NCBI GenBank assembly: GCA_003508835.1
Contig: PUFA01000022.1
Coordinates: forward strand, 4,774,001-4,838,000
From: Eonycteris spelaea
Lineage: Eukaryota > Chordata > Mammalia > Chiroptera > Pteropodidae
Reading direction: 5' to 3'
DNA: 64,000 bases
The translations under genes and the position numbers were made by a program. Positions 10,855-21,450 of this stretch are shown here, piece after piece; positions within the stretch are counted from its first letter, which is position 1, and each line of letters opens with the position of its first letter. The notes under the pieces are model-generated. The model was not told the DNA's origin. It saw nothing but the letters and a program-made list of their open reading frames with translations, and did no database searches.

Positions 10855-11115
10855 CTGAGCATCACGCTCCTTTGCTCAGAGAGGCCATCTCCGAGGGTTC
10901 TAGAACAACTCCACTTCTGTCATTTTCTATCCTCTTACCCTCATTTTTCTTTCTTCAGAGTATGTATCACTAATGCAGCATCGTATTACATATTTATGTA
11001 TTTATTTCTCCTTCTTTTTTACAACATAAGTTTTGCAAAGGCAATAAAATGTCCCTAGTGTGTTTATTCGTGTATCACCAATAACTAGAATAATGACTGG
11101 CATGGAAAACGAAAA
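10855..11115 (+). repeat. L2 LINE 3' fragment
   Basis: The segment follows the L2 3' end in order: CTCCTTTGCTCAGAGAGGCCATC (consensus CTCAGTGAGGCCTTCCC), TATCCTCTTACCCTC, ATTTATGTATTTATTTCTCC, CAATAAAATGTCCC, GTGTATCACCAATAACTAGAATAATGACTGGCAT (consensus GTATCCCCAGCGCCTAGAACAGTGCCTGGCA). Diverged, with no open frame of its own. Confidence 0.6.
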
Positions 11116-12160
11116 CATTTGATAAAACGTTCTTGAGTAAAGAAAGAAAAAAAATGAGGTTTTCTGTCCCAGTCATTAAGTCAGGGAAAATCTTATGTTT
11201 ACGTAAAGTTAGGGGAAAAAAGGAGTTAGCTAAATGATGAGGCAAATCAAGAAGATAAGCTGTAAAGAGTAGCAGCAACAAAGTATTTAACTTTTGTGTA
11301 AAAAAAAAAAATGTTCTTGACCAAATGTCTCCTATCTCATCAATGCTAGAAATGTTTGTGTCAGAGACAAGAAAGGTTATTTGTCTTCCCCACCTACTGA
11401 CCCAAGTTCATTGATAATAGTATTTGAGGTAAGAATTTTCATGCATACATATCATCCATTCTTCTAGGAATTCTCTCAAGTACAAAGACAATTTCGCAAC
11501 ACTGATGAATGTATCCATAGCGTGCATTTTTAAGGTCATCAGTAGCATGAGACAGTCATAGGCAAAGTGTGAGTTGAATGTTTGTGAGGTAACGTAGGTC
11601 CATAACTGCTTATCCTCAGTTTTAGAGTTTATTGTTGTTTAATTGTTTTGGTGACACCGAAACCAATTTGGAGGACTTGATGCATGCAGACGTGAGACTG
11701 TCGTGTGAAAAGTCATACTCTTGATTTCAGAAAAGCTGTGATCTGTTATGTAGCACTGAGGAGGGGGGAGCGGGGAGGAGGGGTAGTGCATAAAGTACAG
11801 GGGTGAAAACATTTAATCTTCCTGACTTGGAAACAAGTCTGAACTGTGGTTTATCGCGTAAGAGATTATGGACCAGTATAAGTATAAAACACAAATTGAA
11901 ACCTCTAAGTTTCTACTTTTCCTACACAGTTAAAAAAAATTCAACAGTATGACATACAAATAATACTTCTATTAGGATCATGTAAAATGGAGAGCAAAGC
12001 ACTTGACCATAAAAAGGAAATTAAAGTTAATAGGAAATAAATTTTAAAATATATATTAAGAGGAATAGCCAGTACACATACAAAAAAATTAATTGCACTG
12101 GTAATTTAAATTAAACTAGAATACTACATTTTACTATTAATCTTTCGAATTAAAACAGAT
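11116..12160. other. Unassigned sequence
   Basis: Purine-rich around 11,760-11,790 (GAGGAGGGGGGAGCGGGGAGG). Nothing else stands out. Confidence 0.4.
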
Positions 12161-12790
12161 ACGCTATTTTAACATACGCTGTAGGCAACCTCAAATTTGT
12201 GCTGAGAGAATGAACCAGTGCCACATTTCTGGAAATTTTGGGTGTAAATATCCAGAGCCTTAAAAAGGTTCAATCTTTTTTATTTGAAGTAGTAACACAC
12301 TTCCAAAATGAACTAATAGTCATCAACAACTCAGTCGAAAACTTACCTACAAAGAAGGAGTCTCCAACAGTATATATAGCAAAAAGTCAAAACCTACAAA
12401 TGCATACAATAGTTTGCTAAATGTGCCATAGTATAACCATGTGATCAATCAAAATGCCTGTTTAAAATGATTATTAATAATTTAACAATATATTAAAATT
12501 CTGTAGTAAATAAAGTGCAAGTTATACAACTTTGTTTAGAAACATAATTTGTAAAATAGTAGTTTGAAACAGAAAAGTACCATTTTTTTCTGTTAAAAAT
12601 CATCACATGTTGGCATATTTATTTAGAGTTACAAAAAAAGACTGCGAGGGGATAAACCAGAAATGCTCTTAGTGGTTATCCCAACAGGTAGAACTTGGAG
12701 CCTTTACATTAATTCATTGTATTTTCAGTATTTTCAAGTTTATGCAGTGAGCATACATGTAATATTTCAGGCTAAATATTATCTTATGGC
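12160..12790 (+). mobile_element. Decayed ancient L1-type 3' region
   Basis: Landmarks such as GGGATAAACCAGAAATGCTCTTAGTGGTTATCCCAACAGGTAG and TATTTTCAGTATTTTCAAGTTTATGCAGTGAGCATACATGTAAT follow the end of old L1M elements (ATACACCAGAATGTTAACAGTGGTTATCTCTGGG..., TTTTCTACAATGAGCATGTATTACTTTTATAAT). A 60-codon open frame at 12,238-12,420 lies inside and is not regarded as a gene. Confidence 0.4.
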
Positions 12791-13027
12791 AAGATTTTGA
12801 AAAAAAGTCATGTATAGTTGCACTAATAAGCTTGTGTATAAAGCTGACTGCTAACAAGCAGCTTATTTCCTCCTATGTATTTTCTGTATCATTAGAATCA
12901 ATAATCAATAGGCAAATGACAGTGTTCTGTTTATAGCTTCATGAGCTTCTTGGAGAAAATAATAAGTGAGATAGATTTACTTAAACCTCATCTTATTTAT
13001 CTTTCATACCGAAGAGGCAATATTAAA

Positions 13028-13067
<40 letters not shown>

Positions 13068-13250
13068 GCACGTACACATAGAAGATGATTCTAAGAAAAA
13101 ATATGCAAAAATTGAGCTATTAGTTACTATTTAGATTAGGGCTTAGGAATTTTTTGGTGCTGCTTTTATAATCATATAAGGTTTAACCAAAAGGGGTCTT
13201 AGACAATGTCCAACAGCCTTCTTGGCATATCTATAATAAATTATTTATAT
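12790..13250. other. Unassigned sequence
   Basis: AT-rich, interrupted by the CA microsatellite at 13,030-13,078. Confidence 0.4.
13030..13078. repeat. (AC)n microsatellite
   Basis: About 17 pure AC units, then ACGC/ACGT variants (GCACGCACGTACACAT) at the right edge. Confidence 0.95.
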
Positions 13251-13254
13251 GTAA

Positions 13255-13590
13255 TAATCAATCATTAATGCTTAACATGGATGTAATAATAGCTTTCATA
13301 CATTGTTATCTAGTATCTAATCTCTGTCAGAGATTGGGCTAAGAACTGAAGATTCAAAATTAACTGGATAGGTCCTTACATTTCTTGAACTGAAATACGG
13401 AGGAGACGGATAAAAGCCATCAGACAGACTGTTAATAAGATAATTATGAGTAGATAATGGGGGTTATAAAGAAAATGAACAAGAAATTGAAAGAGAAAAT
13501 AATAGTTGCTATCTTAGAGTGTGAACAAAGCACTTCTCTGAGGAGATGACATTTTAGAGAGTTAATTTGAGACCCAGAATCAAGAAGCAA
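13255..13590 (-). repeat. L2 LINE 3' fragment (antisense)
   Basis: The order TTGGGCTAAGAACTGAAGATTCAAAATTAAC, TCCTTACATTTCTTGAACTGA, GGAGGAGACGGATAAAAG, ACAGACTGTTAATAAGATAATTATGAGT, GAGTGTGAACAAAGCACTTCTCTGAGGAGATGACATTTTAGAGAG corresponds piece by piece to the reverse complement of the L2 3' region (GGCACTGTTCTAGGC..., CCTCATGGAGCTTACA, GGGGGAGACAGACAATAA, GGCCTCTCTGAGAAGGTGACATTTGAGC). Confidence 0.65.
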
Positions 13591-14305
13591 TTTTACTATG
13601 TGGCCTGTTATTTAGCAGTTAAATCAGGGTTGCAATCCCAGTTTCTTTATTCAAATTAAGTTATATTTAAAAATAACTATATTGTTATTTGGTGTTATTG
13701 AAACTCACAGTGGATAATAGCAGAGTAGAATATCTGATGTTCTATCGATTCAACCAAAGTCAATATGAAAGTATATAGATTCTGGCAAAAAAATTAACTA
13801 ATGCTAGTTAACCTCTCATGAGAGTAAATAAAGAATTTAACAAGAATAAATTATGTTGTTTGTAGTGCAGTTGTTAAGGGGTTTCAGACTAGAGTTTGAT
13901 GACTTACTTGATGAAATAAAAATTCCTCTGATAATATGAGGACATTTATTCTACCTTTCAATCAATTTAGGCTACTTTTTTTTTTTTTTAAATGTTAGTG
14001 GGCCCTGGATTTTAGGAATTCTCTTGATATAAAGTTCAAAAAGCTAAACATTTGGTTCCATTATCTTGAAACTAGAAAAGTATGACTTTCATTTGGAGTT
14101 TCTGTAGGCATTTTTTTTTCTAACAATAGAACAACAAAGAAATTGTGAAAGTAAAGATTATGAAAGGAATATTTCTATTATAATGTATTTCCCTTTATTA
14201 CTCTTCATTAACAATATCTGTTCCCGTACTCCTTTGGCTTTCTCTTTCTTTATACCAATTATATTACAGGCCACTCAATAGGATGACAGTAGAGTAGGCA
14301 GGTTA
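13590..14305. other. Unassigned AT-rich sequence
   Basis: T tracts at about 13,977-13,989 and 14,112-14,119. No element recognised. Confidence 0.4.
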
Positions 14306-14308
14306 GGT

Positions 14309-14328
14309 AAAAAAAAAAAAAAAAAAAA

Positions 14329-14403
<75 letters not shown>
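14309..14403. repeat. Compound microsatellite A(n)-(AT)n-(GA)n
   Basis: A run of about 23 A is followed by about 15 AT units (one imperfection near 14,341) and then about 21 GA units. The arrangement suggests sequential expansion at one poly(A) seed, typical of the tail of an old retroposon, though I see no clear retroposon body to its left. Confidence 0.95.
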
Positions 14404-14405
<2 letters not shown>

Positions 14406-15105
14406 TCTTGCTGCAGTAGCTCTGTGCTCTGTAGGGTTTGCTTTCTCACTGTTAAGTTCTCAAGGATGATCTTTCATAAGTCCCATCATGGCCATTAACA
14501 CACTGGGTATAAAGAAATTGACAGACAGAAAAATCAGAAAGTAACAAAAGACTGAATACAAAAGTTACATTTCATAATATCAGGAAACATAGTACTCTCA
14601 GGAACTCTGAAGCCGTACCAAGGCAGAGCTGTCTACGTCTGTAGCACACCTCCTATTTTCCTTGAGGGCGAATCAGTTATTTTATTATTTTTTCAAAGGT
14701 GAGAAGAAATGCAGACCAGAGAATAAGTTTTAGAATATAAATAACAGTACCAAAATAAAACCATACATATTTAAAATGACTTCTATTATTAGTAATGCTT
14801 GCTCATATACATTGTATATAACACTAATTGCAAGACTGTTTTTTTTTTTTTTTTTTTTTTTCCTCATGAGTCCTAGACTCCCAGAATGGGATTACTGCTT
14901 CATTAAATTATTTGAAGTTTGTCAAATCCCGTATAGAATAGAATTATGACCCAAAGTAGTATCTCCGTGCTGGGGAGAAGTGACGGGTAGCATCACTCTG
15001 AGTCATTCTTAGAAGTAGGTAATGCACTGAGATGCATCGTGCATACATCTATAAAAGAGATAGATGACTCCATGTAGAACAAAATGCCTTTTGAAAAAGA
15101 GTGCA
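14404..15105. other. Unassigned sequence with a long T tract
   Basis: A T23 tract at about 14,839-14,861 is followed by sequence (CTCCCAGAATGGGATTACTGCTTCATTAAA) that vaguely resembles antisense L1/L2 3' regions (CTAGGAGTGGGATTGCTGGGTCA). I could not confirm the family. Confidence 0.35.
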
Positions 15106-15109
15106 ATGC

Positions 15110-15260
15110 AGTGGATATGAACTTTACAGCAGGGTGTCGAAAGTTAAAACTTGGCTGATGTTTCTATTATCAACTTTGATTTTCCTGAACTTACAACTTG
15201 GCTCTAACTAATAAACTCAGCTGAAAAATCTGTATGTATTTAGGAAAGGTAAACATTTAC
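15110..15260 (+). repeat. MIR SINE fragment
   Basis: GTGGATATGAACTTTACAGCAGGGTGTCGAAAGTTAAAAC ... TTACAACTTGGCTCTAACTAATAAACTCAGCTGAAAAAT aligns in outline with the MIR core (GTGGACTCTGGAGCCAGACTGCCTGGGTTCAAATCC ... CTTAACCTCTCTGTGCCTCAGTTTCCTCATCTGTAAAAT). Strongly diverged. Confidence 0.4.
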
Positions 15261-15655
15261 ATACATTCAGATAAATTGGATTTAAAGACAGATTCCCCAA
15301 CAGAAATAAATCCATTTTTTATTGTTTGCTTATGAGAGTAAATCAAACTAAAAAAGATGGTTTCGATTCTAAAACTGGAAAGATTGAAGATTCCACCCCT
15401 GCTTATGGTCACTTTGTAGTGAGCTTACTCATGGACCAAGAAGCAGAGGAGAAGTAGCCAAGAAAATTACCAGAATGAGCTGGTACAGCTTCTCAAAACC
15501 CCTTTAGGGTGACACACTGACATTTGGTGGTTGGTCAAGGTGAGCAGATGAAATACCTTCCAGACCAGAGGCATTCATGCCTGAGTGGGCAGGGGCAGGG
15601 GGGAAGCGGGCACTGCACCTTTGTTTTCCAACACAGCCCTCCAACGCGGTATCCT
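15260..15655. other. Unassigned sequence
   Basis: G-rich patch GGGCAGGGGCAGGGGGGAAGCGGG at about 15,587-15,610; nothing else recognised. Confidence 0.4.
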
Positions 15656-15845
15656 CCGGCTGCAAGCCGTGGGTGGCTAATTAGATTCAAATAGATTTAA
15701 AAAAATGGAACGCAATCAAAGATTCAATCCCCTCATTATCGCATCTGCATTTCAAGCACTCAGTCTTCATAATTAGTTAGTGAACCATTTGCACAGTCCC
15801 ATTGGACCAGCATCACAAGAGGCTCCATTGGACAGTGGTGACCTG
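15655..15845. mobile_element. Possible ancient DNA-transposon fossil
   Basis: GTGGCTAATTAGATTCAAATAGATTTAAAAAAATGG ... TTCAATCCCCTCATTATCGCATCTGCATTTCAAGCACTCAGT ... CCATTGGACAGTGG resembles a common mammalian MER repeat whose core reads ACATGTGGCTATTTAAATTTAAATT ... TCAGTTCCTCAGTCGCACTAGCCACATTTCAAGTGCTCA ... TATTGGACAGCGC. Ends not located. Confidence 0.4.
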
Positions 15846-16099
15846 ACCCACATGGCCCTTCCTGCTGAGCCTCAGCCACTCACTCCTGCGTTCTCTTCCT
15901 CGTTGGGCCATGAGGTCATCAGCACGTCTGCCCATGACTGCTGTAGAGAGTCGTGAAGATATAATGCCAGTAAATATATCACATCTACGTGTATTGTTTA
16001 AAGTTTCTGTGGGCAGCACACACTTTTCTTTTCATTGGAAATGAGAGGATCAAGTCATTCTACTAATGATCCAGAGTAACAGAGATCGTAAGAGACTGG

Positions 16100-16300
16100 C
16101 CCTTTGCTCAGGCTGTTTTCCTCGCCCAGAATGCCTGTCCCCACCCTCTGCTTTTCTTTGTCCTCCTCAATTCCTTTTTTGCTCCCTGTAGCCTTTTAAA
16201 GTAATGCCCACGACCTAAAAAGAAAAAAAAAAAAAATCCACATAATTTAATCTTTTTTTGCCTGTTTAATTACATTTCTTGTGCTGTAGGTTAACCCTAT
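16100..16300 (+). repeat. L2 LINE 3' fragment
   Basis: CCTTTGCTCAGGCTGTTTTCCTCGCCCAGAATGCCTGTCCCC matches the L2 motif CCTTTGCACTTGCTGTTCCCTCTGCCTGGAATGCTCTTCCCCC. It is followed by a CTTTGTCCTCCTCAATTCC block and the usual pyrimidine-rich spacer. The element may extend to about 16,480. Confidence 0.6.
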
Positions 16301-16483
16301 GATTTAGTGTTCTCCTTGAATGTGTATACTTCCTCTACTTAATTACAAGTCTGTTTTTGTTTGCTTGCCAGTGCCTATGGCTTTTATTTCAATGTATTCG
16401 CCTTTTAGGATGAGGATCTGCTGTGTGCATGTGGAACCTCAGGGACTGTTTGTTGCTTACTTGAAATTTGTCGTCTTTTTGAG

Positions 16484-16504
16484 TAAAAAAAAAAAAAAAA
16501 AAAA
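16484..16504. repeat. Poly(A) tract
   Basis: About 20 A ending the stretch that follows the L2 fragment. On the plus strand it makes a run of lysine codons in a 102-codon open frame (16,320-16,628), which is therefore not considered a gene. Confidence 0.9.
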
Positions 16505-16509
16505 GAGGA

Positions 16510-18380
16510 AGAGATTTGAAGACGAGGACTCCATCGTGTTCGGAATGTCTGTAGGAAGGGGGGTCACGGGTCGGGGGATTTGCTGCGGTCCTAGAAAGAA
16601 GCTCCAGCTGATCAGGATCTCAGATTGAAGTAGAATCCAGTGGACGGACTCACTTTGACAAAATAGCGAAGAGACAGGGACATGTGATCTAGAATTCAAG
16701 TTATTCATTTGTACCGAGGAATCAAAATGTTAGGGGAGTCAGATAGCTGACCCTGTTTTGTGGTGTTTCAGCCTATAAAGAGTATTCAGTGCGTATCGCT
16801 CATAGGGTCCTTTTAAAGCGCTTCAGACGGTGAGTGAGCCTCCCTCTTACTGCCTATCTTTAGCTCGATCAATATTCTTTCTCCTCAATTCTAAGCAGCT
16901 AGGATTGTTAGGGACACCAAAAGCTTTAGGAATGTCTTTTGGGGAACATATATAAAAAAATGAAAGGAAAAGGAAGATGATCGCAAAATACATGTATAAT
17001 TAAAAAAAAAAAAAAAAAACTTCCAGATTGTAATAAAAGAAAACTCTACTCTTCTAATTGATCATAAAATTAGGTTTCCTTATCGCTGTGGTAGTAATGC
17101 TTTTATTTAATAACAAATTGCGTATTTCTTCTTTCATATCTCATAGTTTAACTCACATAAGATAGTCATATTTTAAAGCATTTTGGGGCATCTGATTATT
17201 AAGCCTTATTCCATCACCTGATTTTGCTGAAATCACCACAAATATAATTATACAAGTTTTAAATGAATAAATTATTATATCGTGATTTCACCATTGTCTT
17301 CCCATGATACTGGTTTCGTAACTTTTATAAAACATTTTCCATTCTCCATACGATGAGGTAATTTCACGTTGAATATGTGCAGTTTTGAATCTGCACGGTG
17401 GTCTTCATGTCCAGTCCACGCACTGTGAAGGTTCTTTATTTCTTCATTCTTCTGACAAAAGAGTAACAATACTTTATGACATTATCACTAACTGTCCCAT
17501 GTGGGCACTTAGCTGGAGACTCTAGTTTATCGTATTTAACTTAATAGGTATTTCTTAATATTACCTTATAATTCAATAGAGAATTTTGCCTAGAGCTGCT
17601 GATATTAGGTTAAAGAGAGCACTGGGTTTAAAATCAATTTATTTCCATTTAACCACCATCCAGTTAATGAAACTCTTGTATCTAATGCCTAAGTAAATGG
17701 CCCTTCTGGCCCTGACTGCCAAATATAAGAAAAAAAATTCACTCTGCATTATATTTTAATAAATTCTGTTAGACAATATTATAAACATTAATTTTAATTA
17801 TCTATGCAATGGTATCAGAAAATAAAATTTTACTTTTCAACAACATTTCAAGAACTAGAACATGAAAACAATTTGACTCTGCCACTATTTCCTCTTGACA
17901 ATTATTAGCTACCATTAGATAACACATTTACTTTTTGATCTCTATGCTTTTAACCCTCATGTTCCTGCAGTAGAAAAGGAAATTTCTAATCACTTTTTTA
18001 AAGTGGATTTTTTAAAAATATTAAAATAAAACCTTTCTCTCAATATTAAGAGACAGGACCATGCTGATTTGTTATTTATCCAATCAGAGTTTTTATACTA
18101 TTTAGTTTTCTCATTCAAAATTATGTTATCTAGTCTTTATTCTTCGCTCTGTAGTTAAGAAGTATAGTCTGATTTAACATTGCAAATGTACTAATCTTTC
18201 TATTTCCATGCAACCTTTTTGCTTTCTTTTAAACATCATAAAATAGTGTGGAGATAAATATTTCAAGAAAACTTCTACTGTTACATAATGAAACTATTTT
18301 CTCCACCTATAATTCATAATGATAAAGTAAACAAAACAGGTTTTTTAAAAGGAAAAAAAGCCTGAATGTAAATGCTGTTT
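16510..18380. other. Unassigned sequence
   Basis: Moderately CpG-containing at 16,510-16,650, then AT-rich. An A tract of about 18 lies at 17,002-17,019. A 64-codon minus-strand open frame at 17,275-17,469 has no recognisable family. Confidence 0.4.
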
Positions 18381-18384
18381 CTAT

Positions 18385-18505
18385 GACTTTCGAGCTGTGT
18401 AAATACAGTTAAATCTTGTAACCTTCCTGAGAACGTATAAATTCAGAAAAATAATTTATACTTACCTTCATAGATAGTTTTTGAAATGTATGGCAAAATC
18501 TAAAG
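18385..18505 (+). repeat. MIR SINE fragment
   Basis: CTATGACTTTCGAGCTGTGTAAATACAGTTAAATCTTGTAACCTTCCTGAGAACG ... TTTATACTTACCTTCATAGATAG follows the MIR order (CTTACTAGCTGTGTGACCTTGGGCAAGTTACTTAACCTCTCTGAGCC ... GTACCTACCTCATAGGG). Confidence 0.55.
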
Positions 18506-18649
18506 GTACATGCATACACTCAAGGTAAAATGTTTTGTTATGGTTTTCTCTTTTCATTTGAGCTGATACCATTTCTTTTCTCCTAGACACTTTTTCAATC
18601 TTTATATTTACTTTTCACATGTAAGAATTTTATGATACAAATTGCAAAA

Positions 18650-18960
18650 GCATGTTTCCCGACAATGCAGAAAAGTCTGGTGTTCAAGCTTCATCAGGTG
18701 CGCTCTGAGAATCAATCTAGATTCAGGGCAGTGCTGTGACAGACAAATGTCCTTTTTATCAGTGACTTCATTTACAGAACTGCAAATCCCTCTTTAATCA
18801 GCAAAACAAAGTGTCAATAGTTTAGTCATCTGCCATAGAATTCAATATCGGATTGACTTTGAGTCATCACTTGCTGAAGGCTTAGCTAAGTCACCTGATA
18901 TTTTGCTCTGCTACACATGTTATCCACACATTTCTTTAGGATAAATATGACTAAAAACAG
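18650..18960. promoter_or_regulatory. Candidate conserved non-coding element
   Basis: Non-repetitive, balanced-composition sequence free of simple repeats, flanked by AT-rich repeat debris. It has several motif-like words (TGACTTTGAGTCATCA, a near-palindrome related to AP-1 sites, at about 18,854-18,869; TCATTTACAGAAC; CTTTAATCAGC). This is a judgement from texture only; there is no direct evidence of conservation. Confidence 0.2.
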
Positions 18961-19127
18961 TGAGCAATGGGAAGAGACTGTCTGAATTGAGTTCTCTGAG
19001 AAATGCTTTTATTACTGACTGTAATACATACGGAAGTCAGATTAAAACCTGGGTCGCCCTGGGAAAAAGGGAGTAGGGAGCAGAGAGAAGCTGAGCTTTA
19101 CAATTATCTGGTTATGTTTCAAAAGAT

Positions 19128-19230
19128 CCTTCTGTGTTAGGTGTCGATAGGCCCATTTTACAAATGAGGACATTGAGACTGAGATATTTAGAAGCTTGCG
19201 CAGGCATATGGGTTGTGACAGGTACAACCG
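19128..19230 (-). repeat. MIR SINE fragment (antisense)
   Basis: GGCCCATTTTACAAATGAGGACATTGAGACTGAGATATTTAGAAGCTTGCGCAGGCATATGGGTTGTGACAGG closely follows antisense MIR (CCCATTTTACAGATGAGGAAACTGAGGCTCAGAGAGGTTAAGTAACTTGCCCAAGGTCACACAGC). Confidence 0.65.
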
Positions 19231-19234
19231 TCGC

Positions 19235-19500
19235 CCAAAGATGCCCGTGCTCTAAACCTTGTAACCGGTGAATACATTATGTTATATGCTAAAAGGGACT
19301 CTGCAAATATAATCGAAGTCACAGACCTTAAAACATGGAGATTATCCATAATTATCCTGCAATCTAATCATACAAGCCGTTAAAAGCAAAAAAAAAAAAA
19401 AAAAAAAAAAAGAAGAAGAAAGAAAAAAGAAAAATAGTTCTCTGTAGTTCTCTGGCTGGAGGCAGGAGAGACGAAATAGAAAAATTCAGTTGGATTTGAA
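19235..19500 (+). mobile_element. Partial MaLR-type LTR
   Basis: CCCAAAGATGCCCGTGCTCTAAACCTTGTAACCGGTGAATACATTATG ... GGGACTCTGCAAATATAATCGAAGTCACAGACCTT ... GGAGATTATCC resembles the left half of the LTR at 39,643-40,116 in this window (CCAAAGTGTCCAAATCCTAATCTCTAGAAC ... CTTGGGATCCAGAGATTATCC). It is interrupted by an A-rich tract at about 19,388-19,434 and the right half is not recognisable. Confidence 0.55.
19388..19434. repeat. A-rich tract, A(n)(GAA)n
   Basis: About 24 A followed by AGAAGAAGAAAGAAAAAAG. Strong purine strand bias. Confidence 0.9.
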
Positions 19501-19857
19501 GCATAGATCACTATATCATGGCACTCATATATGCGTATTAATGGCATTTAACATATTCTCTACTATATTGCAGTTACTAATTTCCATAATTTTATCTTTC
19601 TGAAATGAAAATGATTAAATGGAAAAGAGAATATCTTATTTAAAACTTTATGATCTGTAGTGTTAGCTAAGTTTTCATATTTAATAGATGCAAAAATTTT
19701 TTTCATGTTCTACCCTCACTTTTATAGTCAGTATTATAAATATCCATGTGAACACCATCCTAACATGTTTTTGCAACACCTTATTTAAAAATGTCAATAT
19801 CAGTTAAAATAGTCATATATGCACACATATACCTATATGTACAGAGAGAGAGAGAGA

Positions 19858-19895
<38 letters not shown>

Positions 19896-20885
19896 ACAGG
19901 TGATCAGCATGGAGCTCCTGGACCAGAGAAAGAGCCTACTACTCAGAGTAGCATCTTGTATTTGTCTCCCACGTTCCAAATCCTCACAGGGTGATATGCA
20001 TAAGGGCCATATTTCACCTGCACGTGCAGTTAAGTCTGATTACAAGAGAGCAAACTACACATTATGAAACTAAGAACTTATGTAAGTGCTGCTGGCATAT
20101 AATGTAAACAAATCCTCTCCAGGGAAGGGAAAGGAAAGTTTTTATCTTCTTTATTCTACTGGAATGGAAGGAAGCATCTCTGGATAGACATCTTTAAAAG
20201 TCTAGCTTCCAAGGCCTTGGCTATTTAAACATTTCCCTTGATTAGAAGTCTTGGACCATGACCATGCAAATCATAAAATATTCATAGACAATTCTCTGTC
20301 AACACACAGTCATCCTGAAAATTAGTAAACATGCCCAATTATTGCTTGCAAAGCTAACAGATCACCATACTATTTACCTGCCTCAGTAATTGTTGTTGTT
20401 TTTTTTTTAGTTCAAACACTCTTCCAAATCTTTTTATCTAAGTTTAACATTTGCTCTATTTTTAGCATTCCGAATTTTATACATACAACCCCACTATACT
20501 GTGATAACTGATATTAAAAAAATCAATCATGTGAAACATGGGTTTGTATTAGTGCTGGTTCAGGGGAGATTTCAAAACTCTGTGCTGGGAGTTCTGAGGG
20601 CCACTCCAGCTTGGGCCTCCTGGAAGTGGTAGTTACTTCAAGTTAAATACTGTCGTGGATGATTATGGGTCCTATGACTGGCCAGAAATTTCAAAAATTC
20701 CAAGAATCTCCCAGACAGAGGATACCCTTCTGTTGTCATTGTCTCAGTCTTTAGGGCTAGGAGCAAACAGGATTCGTAAGAGACAGAATCACCTCTGGAA
20801 TTTCCGAGACAGTAGTTTTCATTGGCACCAAAAATCTCCCTACTATTCCCAGAACTCTCAATTTAAAGGATGTTAAAACTTCAGC
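19500..20885. other. Unassigned sequence around a GA repeat
   Basis: A GA microsatellite lies at 19,843-19,892. The stretch 20,655-20,876 is open for 73 codons on the plus strand, but no domain or splice context supports a gene. Confidence 0.4.
19843..19892. repeat. (GA)n microsatellite
   Basis: Two GA runs separated by GGAGAA, about 22 units in total. It is a pure purine strand and so prone to triplex (H-DNA) formation. Confidence 0.95.
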
Positions 20886-20889
20886 ATGC

Positions 20890-21450
20890 CTGTATCTGTC
20901 AGGGTATCTAGAAAGCCAGGAATTATATGTGTGTGTGTGTGTGTGTGTGCGCGCGCGCGCGTGTGCAGACACATACATATATAAGGCTATATATATGTCT
21001 GTGTACATATTAACATACATATACAAATATATTATTTACATATATTAATAAACATACCCATATATGCATACATATAGTGTGTATACACACACATGTGAAA
21101 GAGAGAGGTTGATTTCAAGGAACTGGATTGCTGGATGGTGGGAACTGGCTGCTACTTGGAGGTCTGTAGTCAGTCAGGTCAGCGAGCTGGAAACTGCGGG
21201 GGAGAACCTGATATCACTGTCTTGAAACAGAATCTCTTCTTCCGTGTGGAAACCTTGGTTTTGTCCTTAAGGCCTTCAGCTGATTGGATGAGTCTGAAGC
21301 ATATTATTAACTATTATCTTCCTTAAATCCAACGAATTGTAGAATTTTGACCACATCTACAGGAAATCTTCGTAGCAACACCTAGATTAGTGTTTGACTG
21401 AATAACTGAGGATCACAGCCTAGCTAAATTGACACCTGAGAGTTGTAGTC
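20890..21450 (-). mobile_element. Ancient LTR-like repeat (antisense), interrupted by GT/GC and TA-rich tracts
   Basis: TGTATCTGTCAGGGTATCTAGAAAGCCAGG, then after the tandem tract GAGAGAGGTTGATTTCAAGGAACTGG, CTTAAGGCCTTCAGCTGATTGGATGAG, CCACATCTACAGG and CCTAGATTAGTGTTTGACTGAATAACTGAGGATCACAGCCTAGCTAAATTGACAC. These match in order a common mammalian repeat (TAGTCAGGGTTCTCCAGAGAAACAGAACC ... GAGAGATTGATTTTAAGGAATTGG ... CTAGAATAGTGTTTGACCAAATATCTGGGCACC...GTTGACAC). Subfamily not assigned. Orientation follows my recollection that the sense strand begins with GTTAATTTTATGTGTCAAC. Confidence 0.65.
20929..20966. repeat. (GT)n(GC)n alternating purine-pyrimidine tract
   Basis: About ten GT units run directly into six GC units, then GTGTGC: 38 bp of strict alternation. 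GC and GT dinucleotides are the best Z-DNA formers. A TA/CA-rich stretch follows to about 21,095. Confidence 0.95.

Noticed and set aside
12238..12420. 60-codon frame
   Set aside because: Lies within an old L1-type 3' region.
16320..16708. Lysine- or phenylalanine-run open frames
   Set aside because: They cross the poly(A) tract that follows an L2 fragment.
19791..20067. Open frames rich in R and E
   Set aside because: They are translations of the GA microsatellite.
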